Origin: Vampirovibrio chlorellavorus
GTDB lineage: Bacteria; Cyanobacteriota; Vampirovibrionia; Vampirovibrionales; Vampirovibrionaceae
Length of the DNA: 64,000 bases
Assembly: GCA_001858525.1 (NCBI GenBank)
Contig: LAPX01000002.1
Span: 62,001 to 126,000, forward strand
Direction: 5' to 3'
Shown: positions 25,455-33,543 of the stretch, one piece after another
How positions within the stretch are numbered: the stretch's first letter is position 1
How the letters are laid out: each line of letters begins with the position of its first letter
Notes under the pieces: model-generated
The model's input: only the letters and a program-made list of their open reading frames with translations
Database searches by the model: none
What the model was told of the DNA's origin: nothing
Made by a program: the position numbers and the translations under genes

Positions 25455-25481
25455 TATCGGGTCAGAGTCGCTCAAACTGAA
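25455..25481 (-). promoter_or_regulatory. Sigma-28-like promoter of flagellin 8
   Basis: The minus strand reads TTCAGTTT (6 of 8 matches), 13 bases, CCGATAAG. Confidence 0.6.
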
Positions 25482-25717
25482 GACCTGACGCCAAAAACTC
25501 CACCGTTTATCGGAAGGCTCCCATCCTGAGAAAAGCTGTAAAACCCAGGCTAAATCTGAGTTTTCAGGGTGCTTAAAAAAACGCCCAAAAACCTGTTCGT
25601 CTCCCCCATGCAGAGGAGCCAAGCCTATTCTCAGCGCCGCTTTTTTCTCAAAATAAATACTATAATGAGGAAGTGGGAAGTTTTTGAAAGAGTGAGCAAT
25701 AAACAAAATGGTCCCTC

Positions 25718-26794
25718 ATGACGTTTTCTGAAGATCGGGCTGAAGATCAGACTGAGGTGCGAGCTGAGGCACAAGGAAGCACGACTCACAGCCCTCCCAA
25801 ACGCAGAAATGCCTGGGAAATCCTGGGACATGCCATGGCCCTTTACGGGGCACATTGGAAAGCCTTTACCTGCGTTTTAATCTGGCCGGTCGGGCAAATG
25901 GTTCTGGGCACCTACGGAAGCCAAGTCATCAACCTGTGGCTGCTTGAATACAACCAGGGTCTGGCCATGCAATACCCTTCAGTGGCAATTGTACTGGCTA
26001 TTTTCATTAGCCTGTTGTTTATGGGGTTAATTTTACGCGGCGGATGGCAATTCATGCTGTATTGGTCCAGCCTATGTCTCAATGCCTGGGAAGCGGAAAA
26101 CGGCCAACCCCTGGACTTTAAAAAAGCCTACCAAAGCCTCAGTGAAGAGAAAAAAGCGCCCTACGCCATTTTGGCCTGTACCTACTTCAGCTTGCCTGCC
26201 CTGACATTCTTGCCCGTGATTCTTCTGACTCTGTTGGGTGCTTTTTTAGGCCCCAATATGCTGGAACTCCTACTGATTGCGGGCTTGTTGCAAAGTATGT
26301 TTCTGGGGGCTATTTGGATATTCAGTTTAATTCCCCTCACCTTTATCTTCCAGATTGCCGCCTTTGAAAAAGGTCTACCGTCCAACCCCACTCATACCTT
26401 CCTGCTCAGTTGCAAACTCAGCCTGAAACAATTCTGGAAAACCACTTTCCTGCAAATAGCCATCTTTCTTCTGACCAACATCCTCATTCCCCAGCCCTTG
26501 GTATGGGCATTGCGGCTCTCCAAACTGAGCGCCCCACTAGACCAGCTGCACACCTGGCTGATTCAGCAATCCATGATAGGCACTGAGGCCACCTTGAACA
26601 GCCTACCCATGATGGGAAATATACTGGGCGAGGACTTCTCCTGGGTTCAATTCTTATCCCAATCCATGACCGATCTCTGCCTGTCCTGCACCCTGACCTT
26701 ACTATTGCTTCCCTTGGGGACCTTTGTATTCACCCTCCTTTATAAAGATATTCTGAAATGCGATCGGTCTAAAAAAACCTGGCTGGGCGTTTAG
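25718..26794 (+). CDS. Multi-pass membrane protein of unknown function
   Basis: Not recognised (358 residues). A polar N-terminal 30 residues (acidic, then PPKRRN) precede about six to seven hydrophobic segments: AFTCVLIWPVGQMVLGTY, VAIVLAIFISLLFMGLIL, LPALTFLPVILLTLLGAFL, LLLIAGLLQSMFLGAIWIF, FLQIAIFLLTNILI and CTLTLLLLPLGTFVFTLL. The polar loop NAWEAENGQPLDFKKAYQSL between helices resembles loops of glycerophosphoryl-diester-phosphodiesterase-type or DUF975-like membrane domains, but I cannot assign it. It is divergent from flagellin 8. Confidence 0.75.
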   Translation: MTFSEDRAEDQTEVRAEAQGSTTHSPPKRRNAWEILGHAMALYGAHWKAFTCVLIWPVGQMVLGTYGSQVINLWLLEYNQGLAMQYPSVAIVLAIFISLLFMGLILRGGWQFMLYWSSLCLNAWEAENGQPLDFKKAYQSLSEEKKAPYAILACTYFSLPALTFLPVILLTLLGAFLGPNMLELLLIAGLLQSMFLGAIWIFSLIPLTFIFQIAAFEKGLPSNPTHTFLLSCKLSLKQFWKTTFLQIAIFLLTNILIPQPLVWALRLSKLSAPLDQLHTWLIQQSMIGTEATLNSLPMMGNILGEDFSWVQFLSQSMTDLCLSCTLTLLLLPLGTFVFTLLYKDILKCDRSKKTWLGV

Positions 26795-26816
26795 AAACCA
26801 ACCAAAGAGAGGGCGC

Positions 26817-26954
26817 ATGCCAGTCGCTTACCATTGCGTTTGTAAGCAAATGTTTCAATTTATACGGTTCACCCTTCAGAATAATGCTTGGGCGTCCGAA
26901 GAGGAGAGCAGTGGAAATTACATTTTCAATGTCTCTCCCCTAAAAATCTCGTAA
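26817..26954 (+). CDS. Possible 45-residue ORF before a terminator
   Basis: An ATG-started frame (MPVAYHCVCKQMFQF...) with GAGAGG 4 bases before it. A strong terminator begins one base after the stop codon. It starts 22 bases after the membrane protein gene. The sequence has no recognisable feature, and a GCTTAC/GTAAGC hairpin inside it could mean this is untranslated RNA. Confidence 0.25.
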   Translation: MPVAYHCVCKQMFQFIRFTLQNNAWASEEESSGNYIFNVSPLKIS

Positions 26955-26986
26955 CGGCGCCTTTCTCTCGGGCGCCATTTTTATTG
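26955..26986 (+). terminator. Terminator downstream of the 25718 gene
   Basis: GGCGCC pairs with GGCGCC around a 9-base loop, then ATTTTTATT. Confidence 0.85.
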
Positions 26987-27089
26987 GCCCACCGGTTTAA
27001 TTATCAATATGATGAATAGCCAGCCCAGCGCTAGGCAAGCCCTTCAAAAAGTCTTATAGTTTGAATCAGTAAATCGATTGGTACGGATC

Positions 27090-28784
27090 ATGCGCCCTAC
27101 ACTTCTTAGTATCCATCCTGTTATGGCCCTAATGTTGGCCCTGTGCTGCCAATGGGGCGGCCCCATCGGCTGGGCGGACACTCATCTGGATGCCTTAGAG
27201 CAGAGCTTGTTTTCCACCACCTACCCCCAGGAAAACAACACCCAGCGACTGGATCGCCTGGATCAGCGGGTATTCGGAGACGTGCAAACCGGTACGGACA
27301 GCACCCGAAGCGCCCGCCTGCAAGGCGTCTTGAAAAATCTGCTAACGCCGCCCAAAGCGGCCACCACACCCCAAACCAACGGCGGCCAGAGCCAGCCGGG
27401 GTTATCCGACCCTAATTCACAGTCCAATAACGGCTACGCTGAGGCCCCCACTAACACCATTCCGGATGCCACGGACTACCCCACCGTCACCGCCCTGGAG
27501 CGGCAAGTCTTTGGCCGTGATTTCATTCGGGAAGATGTGCCCTTACGCCTGAACCGGCTGGAGAAAAAAGTTTTTGGCCAAGCCAACCCCAACCGCCCCA
27601 TGGCCGATCGGGTGGACAGCCTGCTCTCCCGCTACCCCAACGTGGTGGCCAACGCCAGCACCGCCCCGGATGTGGTCAATGTTGCCCCTGCCAAGGTCAA
27701 CCCCATCCTGCAAAGCCTGCCTGATGATTCCAGTCAGTTTAGCAGCAGCCAGCGAGACATTTACAGCAAACTGGACGCCCTGGAGCAGCATCACTTTAAC
27801 GGCCAAGGCAATCCCAAAGCCCTGATTACGGAACGACTGGATCGACTGGAATTAAAGGCCTACGGGCAAACTTTCAACGGACAATCGGTGGACTACCGGG
27901 TAGCCCGCCTGCTGAGTCCTTACCAAAGTAACCGCAACGCCAACCGAAATACACTGAGCAGCCAAAGTAGCGTCAATCGTCCGGGCTTCCAGCCACGCCC
28001 CGGCTATCAGAGTTCATCGTCCAACTGGCAATCCAGCAGCAGCAGTAGCAGCAGTACCAATGCAAGGCCGCCCCAGAATATTCAAATTGGCGGCGGCTTT
28101 AGTAGCAACAGCAGCTACAGTTTCAGCCCGGAAATGATGTCCATGCTGCCCCCCAATGTCCGTTCCCAGGTGGATGGCACCAGTGCCAATAGCACCGGAA
28201 CCGTGATCGGCGCTCCCGGTACGGTGGTTATTGAGCGGCAAAACATGGGCAATGGCGGAGCAAACACCGGTTTTCAAACCTACGGCAACGCCCCCATCCA
28301 GAATTACAACTATTACAGCAGCCCAAACGGCACGGTGACCCAAAGCCAATCCACCACGGTCATTCAACCCAACGGTCAACAAGCCGTCTTTCAGTATTCC
28401 GAAAGCAACCCAACCCCCTACCCCATGGCGAACCCGGCTTATGTGGGCGACCCTGCTTTTTTACAAAGCCTGAACCAACTGGAAATCAATGTGTTCAAAC
28501 AAGTCAATACCGTGGAACCGGTTCCTGTCCGTATCGGACGACTGGAAGCCTCTCTGCTGGGCCAAATGTACCCCGCCTTACCCGAGCAACAGCGTCTGGC
28601 CAATCTGGAAAAAACCTACCGCCTGCAAGCGGTCAGTAAATTACTGGGCCAAAGCAAGGGAGCCAACCTCGGACGAGGGGTGGGCAGCATGTTCATCGGG
28701 GTGCCTTTAAACGGCCCCAACCCCATCAATCCCATGGGAATGCCCCAGCCCTTGCCAGTGAACCCCAGCGTTTTTGGACGCTAA
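27090..28784 (+). CDS. Secreted protein with four LE-F-RL-LE repeats
   Basis: Function unknown (564 residues). I use the ATG at 27090 rather than a TTG at 27078. A signal peptide is visible (LLSIHPVMALMLALCCQW...GWA before DTHLDA). Four repeats have the shape L..LE..(V/L)F.......(V/P).RL.RLE..(V/A)(F/Y)G: DALEQSLF...RLDRLDQRVFG, TALERQVFG...RLNRLEKKVFG, DALEQHHF...RLDRLELKAYG and NQLEINVF...RIGRLEASLLG. Between the third and fourth lies about 200 residues of low-complexity Ser/Asn/Gln-rich sequence (SSSNWQSSSSSSSSTN). This suggests an exported structural or surface protein. Confidence 0.8.
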   Translation: MRPTLLSIHPVMALMLALCCQWGGPIGWADTHLDALEQSLFSTTYPQENNTQRLDRLDQRVFGDVQTGTDSTRSARLQGVLKNLLTPPKAATTPQTNGGQSQPGLSDPNSQSNNGYAEAPTNTIPDATDYPTVTALERQVFGRDFIREDVPLRLNRLEKKVFGQANPNRPMADRVDSLLSRYPNVVANASTAPDVVNVAPAKVNPILQSLPDDSSQFSSSQRDIYSKLDALEQHHFNGQGNPKALITERLDRLELKAYGQTFNGQSVDYRVARLLSPYQSNRNANRNTLSSQSSVNRPGFQPRPGYQSSSSNWQSSSSSSSSTNARPPQNIQIGGGFSSNSSYSFSPEMMSMLPPNVRSQVDGTSANSTGTVIGAPGTVVIERQNMGNGGANTGFQTYGNAPIQNYNYYSSPNGTVTQSQSTTVIQPNGQQAVFQYSESNPTPYPMANPAYVGDPAFLQSLNQLEINVFKQVNTVEPVPVRIGRLEASLLGQMYPALPEQQRLANLEKTYRLQAVSKLLGQSKGANLGRGVGSMFIGVPLNGPNPINPMGMPQPLPVNPSVFGR

Positions 28785-28827
28785 ACCAGCGGCAGCAGAG
28801 CGTTATTTCAACACAACAGAGCGACCA

Positions 28828-28980
28828 CGCTTGGGAACTTCCGCGGTTGTTTTCAAGGGGGTGAACCCAAAGAGAATGCAAAGTATAAAAAGGGTGCGAG
28901 TGGCGTTTCGCCATCAGCACCTTCCTTAGGTTGCTGAAACAACCACGAGTTTGAAAACAACCGCGGAAGTTCCCCAAGCG
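28828..28980. repeat. Long inverted repeat with nested hairpin
   Basis: Arms 28828-28856 and 28951-28980 are complementary over 29 bases with a single extra C (core TTGAAAACAACCGCGGAAG). The spacer contains a second hairpin, GGTGC-GAG-TGGCG-TTT-CGCCA-TCA-GCACC (28895-28923 approximately). There is no long T tract. It could be a structured RNA, a palindromic mobile unit or a convergent terminator between the 27090 and 29051 genes. Confidence 0.8.
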
Positions 28981-29050
28981 CGGGGCTTTCTTAAACGAAC
29001 GCAGGGGCTCACTGCCAACTGGGTTGTCAGCACAGCAACATGTGAGGTTA

Positions 29051-30265
29051 TCAGCCAAAAGAGCGCAATAAAGTCACTAAAGCAACGCACAGGGCCTCAA
29101 TCTGGGCGTCCGTGTGGGCAGCGGATAAGGCAATGCGCAAGCGAGCCGTCTTGGGTGGCACGGTGGGGGGACGAATGCCCTGCACAAAATAGCCTGCTGC
29201 CAATAGGGCTTCACTAATGGCCACGGTTTGAGCACTGTCGCCAATCAGCACGGGCACAATGGGGCTTTTGAGGGGGAGGGGAATCCATTCTTGCAGACCG
29301 TGGGTCATCACGGCTCGCTCCAAAGTACGCACGTTCTGCCATAAGCGCTCCCGCCACACCGACTCATCCAGAACCAAGTCCAGCGCCGCCAGAGAAGCCC
29401 CCAACACCGCCGGAGACTGAGCCGTGGAATAAATAAACCCTCGGGCCTGATTGACCAACCAGTCCATCAATACCTTGGGACCAGCCACGTAAGCACCCGA
29501 CCCGCCCAAGGCCTTGCTGAAAGTACCCATTTGCAGGGCCACCCGATCACTGACCCCAAACTGCTGGCACAACCCCGCCCCGCCATGGCCAAACAGGCCG
29601 GTGGCATGGGCCTCATCCACCATCACCAAGGCCCCGTAATGCTCGGCAATCGCCACCAGCGCCTTTAAATCAGGGTAATCCCCGTCCATGGAGAAAACGC
29701 TGTCGGTAATAATCCATTTGCGAGCCTCTGCCGGGGCCTGAGCCAGCTTTTCAGCCAGATGGCCCAAATCCAGATGTCGATAGCGAGTCCAACGGGCCTT
29801 GGACAGCAGGCAACCATCGATCAGGCTGGCATGATTAAGGCGATCACTGAACACAAAATCATCCGGCCCCAAAATGGCCTGTAAAATCGCCACATTGGCC
29901 TGATAACCGGAGTTAAAGACCAGGGCGGCCTCCGCATGCTTAAAGGCAGCCACCTTGGCTTCCAGTTCCAGCACCAAGGGATTGGTGCCCCCAATCAACC
30001 GAGAGGCGGTGCTGCCAGTCCCATAATTCTGCACCGCTAGCATGGCCCCGCCCTGCAAACGGGGATGACGGGCCAACCCAAGATAATCGTTGCTACTAAA
30101 ATTAATGGCAGGCCGTCCTTCCACCTGAACGGCCATGGGGCCAGCCTCAGGGGTCCAGACCAGCTCTCGACAACGCCGCAACTGACCCACTTGAGCCTTT
30201 TGCGCCAACTCGGCCTGATAGCCTGCGAGCAAGGAAGAATCGATACCAGCCATGGCCTGAAGCAT
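29051..30265 (-). CDS. bioF: 8-amino-7-oxononanoate synthase-like enzyme (BioF/KBL family)
   Basis: A PLP-dependent alpha-oxoamine synthase (404 residues). It shows NFSSNDYLGLARHP, GTGSTASRLIGG, FNSGYQANVA, SDRLNHASLIDG, DEAHATGLFGHGG and the PLP lysine in GTFSKALGG. BioF joins pimeloyl-CoA or -ACP with alanine in biotin synthesis; the same family contains KBL (glycine C-acetyltransferase) and other acyl-CoA:amino-acid synthases. No bioA, bioB or bioD is near, so the pathway is not proven. I chose the ATG at 30265 (GGA 6 bases upstream); 30253 is an alternative. A terminator for the upstream nfu gene separates them. Confidence 0.85.
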   Translation of the reverse strand: MLQAMAGIDSSLLAGYQAELAQKAQVGQLRRCRELVWTPEAGPMAVQVEGRPAINFSSNDYLGLARHPRLQGGAMLAVQNYGTGSTASRLIGGTNPLVLELEAKVAAFKHAEAALVFNSGYQANVAILQAILGPDDFVFSDRLNHASLIDGCLLSKARWTRYRHLDLGHLAEKLAQAPAEARKWIITDSVFSMDGDYPDLKALVAIAEHYGALVMVDEAHATGLFGHGGAGLCQQFGVSDRVALQMGTFSKALGGSGAYVAGPKVLMDWLVNQARGFIYSTAQSPAVLGASLAALDLVLDESVWRERLWQNVRTLERAVMTHGLQEWIPLPLKSPIVPVLIGDSAQTVAISEALLAAGYFVQGIRPPTVPPKTARLRIALSAAHTDAQIEALCVALVTLLRSFG

Positions 30266-30320
30266 AACAAATCCGTAAGCATTTGGCACCGGGCAAAGCC
30301 AGTTTACAAAAACGCACATC

Positions 30321-30353
30321 AAAAAACCCCGACTCGATTCAAGCCGGGGTTTT
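30321..30353 (-). terminator. Terminator of the nfu gene
   Basis: AAACCCCG pairs with CGGGGTTT on the minus strand, followed by TTTGATG. It lies 22 bases after the nfu stop. Confidence 0.9.
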
Positions 30354-30375
30354 CAAAGTCTAGTGAGTAAGTGGT

Positions 30376-30642
30376 CTACACAGAAACCACTTCGGTCACG
30401 CCGGGGACATACTGCTTGAGTTGCTCCTCAATGCCCATTTTCAGGGTGTAGGTAGAGCTGGGGCAAGTACCGCAGGCACCTTGCAGGCGAACCTGAACCA
30501 CGCCTTCGCTGGTCACATCAATCAGTTCCACATCGCCGCCATCGGCTTGCAGGTAAGGACGCAACATGTTCAGCACTTCCTGAACCTTGTCACGATCCAC
30601 TACAACGGCCTCAGCAGCCGGGGTTTGCAGAGTCTCTTCCAT
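30376..30642 (-). CDS. NifU-like Fe-S scaffold (Nfu C-terminal domain)
   Basis: A small Fe-S cluster carrier (88 residues). It consists of one Nfu domain: [43 protein letters not shown] with the CxxC that holds a [4Fe-4S] cluster between two subunits, and a final [10 protein letters not shown]. This short form is typical of cyanobacterial and related Nfu proteins. AAGGAG lies 7 bases before the ATG at 30642. An IscA-like gene lies 54 bases upstream on the same strand, so the two probably form an Fe-S assembly operon. Confidence 0.92.
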   Translation of the reverse strand: MEETLQTPAAEAVVVDRDKVQEVLNMLRPYLQADGGDVELIDVTSEGVVQVRLQGACGTCPSSTYTLKMGIEEQLKQYVPGVTEVVSV

Positions 30643-30696
30643 GGACGTTCTCCTTGTCATCAGTTGAGTGTGGGGAAATGGAAACTCAATCCCGGT

Positions 30697-31059
30697 CTAG
30701 ATACCGAAAGAGGTGCCGCAGCCGCAAGAGCTGGTGGCGTTGGGATTGATAAATTTAAAGCCGCCATCCATCAGGGCGTTGGAAAAATCGATGCGTGTCC
30801 CCTTGATGTAGGGAACCACCATGGGATTCACAAAGAAGGGCACCCCATCGAAGTTGAGCACCATATCGCCTTCGGCGGCTTGCTCAGCGGGTTGCAGGTC
30901 GTACTGCAGTCCAGCGCAACCGCCACCGACCACCGCCACCCGAATACCGGTATTGGCAGTGTCTTTCAGCACTTCTCGTGCCTTGGTGACTGCTGCGGGC
31001 GTTACTTCAATAATGGAATTCTGAGCTTGTTCAGGGGCTTGCTCGGCGATTTCAGCCAT
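30697..31059 (-). CDS. A-type Fe-S carrier (IscA/ErpA/HesB family)
   Basis: Carries Fe-S clusters to target enzymes (120 residues). It has a variable N-terminus, then IIEVTPAAVTKAREVL, GIRVAVVGGGCAGLQYDLQ with the first Cys, and SSCGCGTSFGI with the other two cysteines at the C-terminus. I used the ATG at 31059 with AGGAG 6 bases upstream; the ATG at 31065 would touch the binding site. It is paired with nfu. Confidence 0.93.
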   Translation of the reverse strand: MAEIAEQAPEQAQNSIIEVTPAAVTKAREVLKDTANTGIRVAVVGGGCAGLQYDLQPAEQAAEGDMVLNFDGVPFFVNPMVVPYIKGTRIDFSNALMDGGFKFINPNATSSCGCGTSFGI

Positions 31060-31139
31060 AACCATCTCCTTCGCATTTAGGGGAATCTTGCCTAAGCATA
31101 ACGTAAGCGTCAACGTTTTTCAACGCTTCCCATCTGTGC

Positions 31140-31889
31140 TTAAACCACGCTGCCCCCGTCAATGGTAATAATTTCGCCGGTCATGTAGGTATTTCGGTCA
31201 GACACCATGAAAGCGGCAAACTCGGCCAGCTCTTCCGGGCGGCCCATGCGGCCCTTGGTGCACCACATCTCATACACTTCCTTAAACTTGTCCGGCAGAG
31301 AATGCCCCAGATCCGTATCAAAAATACCGGCGGCAATCCCGTTCACATTCACGTTAAAGGTGCCAGCCTCTTTGGCCAGACACTTGGTGAAGCCAATAAC
31401 GGCCGCTTTGCTGGTGGCATAATGCACCGAGGTGGGCAAAGCCCGAATGGCCCCGATAGAAGTCAGGTTCAGGATGCTACCACCCCGTTGACGAAGCATT
31501 TGTTTAAAGAAGGGCTTGGTAATGTAGTACAAACCATTCACGTTGGTGTTAATCACGTTTAACCAGGCAGTTTCTGTGGTGGTTGCAAAGCTGTCGGCCT
31601 TGTTAATGGCCGCGTTGTTTACCAATGCGTCAATCCGGCCAAACTCGGCCAGAATATCAGTCACCATCTGTTTGATGGCGGGTTTATCCACCACGGAGAC
31701 CTTGAAGGCTAAGGCCTTACGACCGTGCTGCTCAATACGGCGAACGGTGTCTTGGGCTTCCGCATCGTTAGAGTTGTAGTTAAAGGCAACATCAGCGCCT
31801 TCTCTGGCAAATACTTCGCACAGTGCCTTGCCCAAGCCACGAGAACCACCGGAAATAAAGGCCTTCTTGCCTTCTAACAATCCACTCAT
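31140..31889 (-). CDS. Short-chain dehydrogenase/reductase (FabG-like)
   Basis: An NAD(P)-dependent oxidoreductase of 249 residues with a classical Rossmann fold. The cofactor motif is SGGSRGLGKAL, then NNAAINKADSF. Catalytic Ser is in NLTSIGAIRA, and Tyr and Lys in HYATSKAA. The end TGEIITIDGGSVV is typical. It resembles 3-oxoacyl-ACP reductases, but no other fatty-acid genes are adjacent, so the substrate is open. It lies between the Fe-S genes and the glycosyltransferase on the same strand. Confidence 0.92.
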   Translation of the reverse strand: MSGLLEGKKAFISGGSRGLGKALCEVFAREGADVAFNYNSNDAEAQDTVRRIEQHGRKALAFKVSVVDKPAIKQMVTDILAEFGRIDALVNNAAINKADSFATTTETAWLNVINTNVNGLYYITKPFFKQMLRQRGGSILNLTSIGAIRALPTSVHYATSKAAVIGFTKCLAKEAGTFNVNVNGIAAGIFDTDLGHSLPDKFKEVYEMWCTKGRMGRPEELAEFAAFMVSDRNTYMTGEIITIDGGSVV

Positions 31890-31974
31890 TAATTTACCGC
31901 AAACCTTTCTACTCAGAATACAGAGGAGACGAGTATCGAAAATATATCAAAAAAAACAGGGAAGCCCCAAATTA

Positions 31975-33159
31975 TTATGCCAGTACAGGCTGATCCAGAA
32001 ACACGGGTTCTTCTATGAAGCGCAGCACGTCTTGAGCGATATGGTCCGAAGCGCCTGGACGCCCATGCAACCCGGCGGCCTCTCTCAATGAAGCGTAACG
32101 ACTTGGAGATTCTAGCAAAGATTCTATCATAGGCACAATTTGCTCGGGCTGTTTTAACATTAAAGCAGCACCGGTACTGGCCAGAAACGCGGCAGTCTGG
32201 GTTTCTTGGGGCATGGGCGGGGTCACCGCATCAGCTATCAGGGGCAAGCGGCAACTCAAGGCTTCAAACGTGGTCAGTCCACCCATTTTGGTGACCATAA
32301 TATCTGAGGCCATCATCAGGCTCTCAATTTCATGGGTATAGCTTAATACCTTAACCGGCACCACGGCCTGAGCGGCAATGGCTCGGGATTCCTGCAGCAG
32401 GCCCTCGTTACGCCCGGCCAGAAACACCACCTGAATGGGGGCCTGTGCTAAACGGGAGCTAGTAACCAGCGACTGATAAATACTCAGGATATTACCCCCG
32501 CCCGCCCAGCCAGCGTTCATGAAAATAGTAAAGCGCTCCGGGGCCAGCCCCAGTTGACTACGAATCAGCCGCTTTTCCATATCCGTCACCGGATGAAACT
32601 TGGAATGCACCGGCATGCCCATTACCTGGATCTTGTAAGCATCCACCCCAAAATCCATCAGCTGCTTTTTGGCAAATTCGCTGGCCACATAGTACTGGCG
32701 AACATCCTCACAGGCCCAGCCCCGCCAGAAACCGTGATAAGGGTCTGTGACCACGGTCAGCAAGGGAATCTGATCCTGGAGCTTCATCCGCCGCAAAACG
32801 TAGGCAAAAAAGTGCTGGGTCATGGGATGCACCGAGACAATGACATCCGGCATCATTTTACTGAAGATGCGCTGAGCATAGCCCATGGCACTCTTGAAGA
32901 TTAGACGGGACTCGTTAGGCCTGAACTTGTTGACGGCATTAAAGTAGTAATGCATCAAATCCTGATGATCGCGGAGCAAAAAATTATAGAAATCCGCGGC
33001 CTTACGGCTAAGATAATGGGCTTCTTCCAGCACCTGGGTGACGGTCACCGCCGTTTGTCCGCCCGAAACTTTAAGCAAGCTGCTTTGAAGCGCATTGGCG
33101 GCGCTTCGGTGGCCACCACCGGTATCGGATGAAAGAATCAGGACGTTTTGCGATGCCAT
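31975..33159 (-). CDS. MGDG-synthase/UgtP-type glycolipid glycosyltransferase
   Basis: A GT28-fold glycosyltransferase of 394 residues. The N-terminal MGDG_synth-type signature is NVLILSSDTGGGHRSAANALQSSL. Then come DVIVSVHPMTQHFF, LLTVVTDPYHGFWRGWACEDVRQYYVASE, FMNAGWAGGGNIL and the donor-binding GGLTTFEALSCRLPLIADAV...PQETQTAAFL. Relatives add galactose or glucose to diacylglycerol, or act as MurG in peptidoglycan synthesis. The TGGGHRSAA and the VTDPYH motifs favour the diacylglycerol group. The product would be a membrane glycolipid (inference). Confidence 0.88.
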   Translation of the reverse strand: MASQNVLILSSDTGGGHRSAANALQSSLLKVSGGQTAVTVTQVLEEAHYLSRKAADFYNFLLRDHQDLMHYYFNAVNKFRPNESRLIFKSAMGYAQRIFSKMMPDVIVSVHPMTQHFFAYVLRRMKLQDQIPLLTVVTDPYHGFWRGWACEDVRQYYVASEFAKKQLMDFGVDAYKIQVMGMPVHSKFHPVTDMEKRLIRSQLGLAPERFTIFMNAGWAGGGNILSIYQSLVTSSRLAQAPIQVVFLAGRNEGLLQESRAIAAQAVVPVKVLSYTHEIESLMMASDIMVTKMGGLTTFEALSCRLPLIADAVTPPMPQETQTAAFLASTGAALMLKQPEQIVPMIESLLESPSRYASLREAAGLHGRPGASDHIAQDVLRFIEEPVFLDQPVLA

Positions 33160-33543
33160 GCCGGGTAACCGTTACTCTATTGATTAAGGGACGGTCTACT
33201 GATGGGGGTTTAGAGCCAAATAATTGGATTTCAAGACAGGAGCATTGTCGTTCGTTTTGAGCCCGGAGTCAAGGAAAAGGCCACCAGAATCCAAGCGCTT
33301 GGACACTGTCGAGACGCTCGCATTGCGCTGCATACTAAAGACGATCAACGTCATTGAAAGTATTGACTCAACTCAGCCTGATGCAATAAAGAATTCTCCC
33401 GATCTCTAGTGAACAGATTACCACCTTTTTAATTAAAAAACATTTAATAAGTCGTAATCATCCAATCTCTGCGTTGGTTACTGTAGCGAAGCCCGGTGTT
33501 TCAATAAAACATGACCCAAACAGGGGATTATCCCAATCAGCGG
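33160..33543. other. Intergenic region, nothing recognised
   Basis: A plus-strand TTG-started frame at 33224-33409 lacks a ribosome binding site and is not convincing. 33420-33460 is AT-rich. No hairpins or promoters are clear. Confidence 0.5.
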
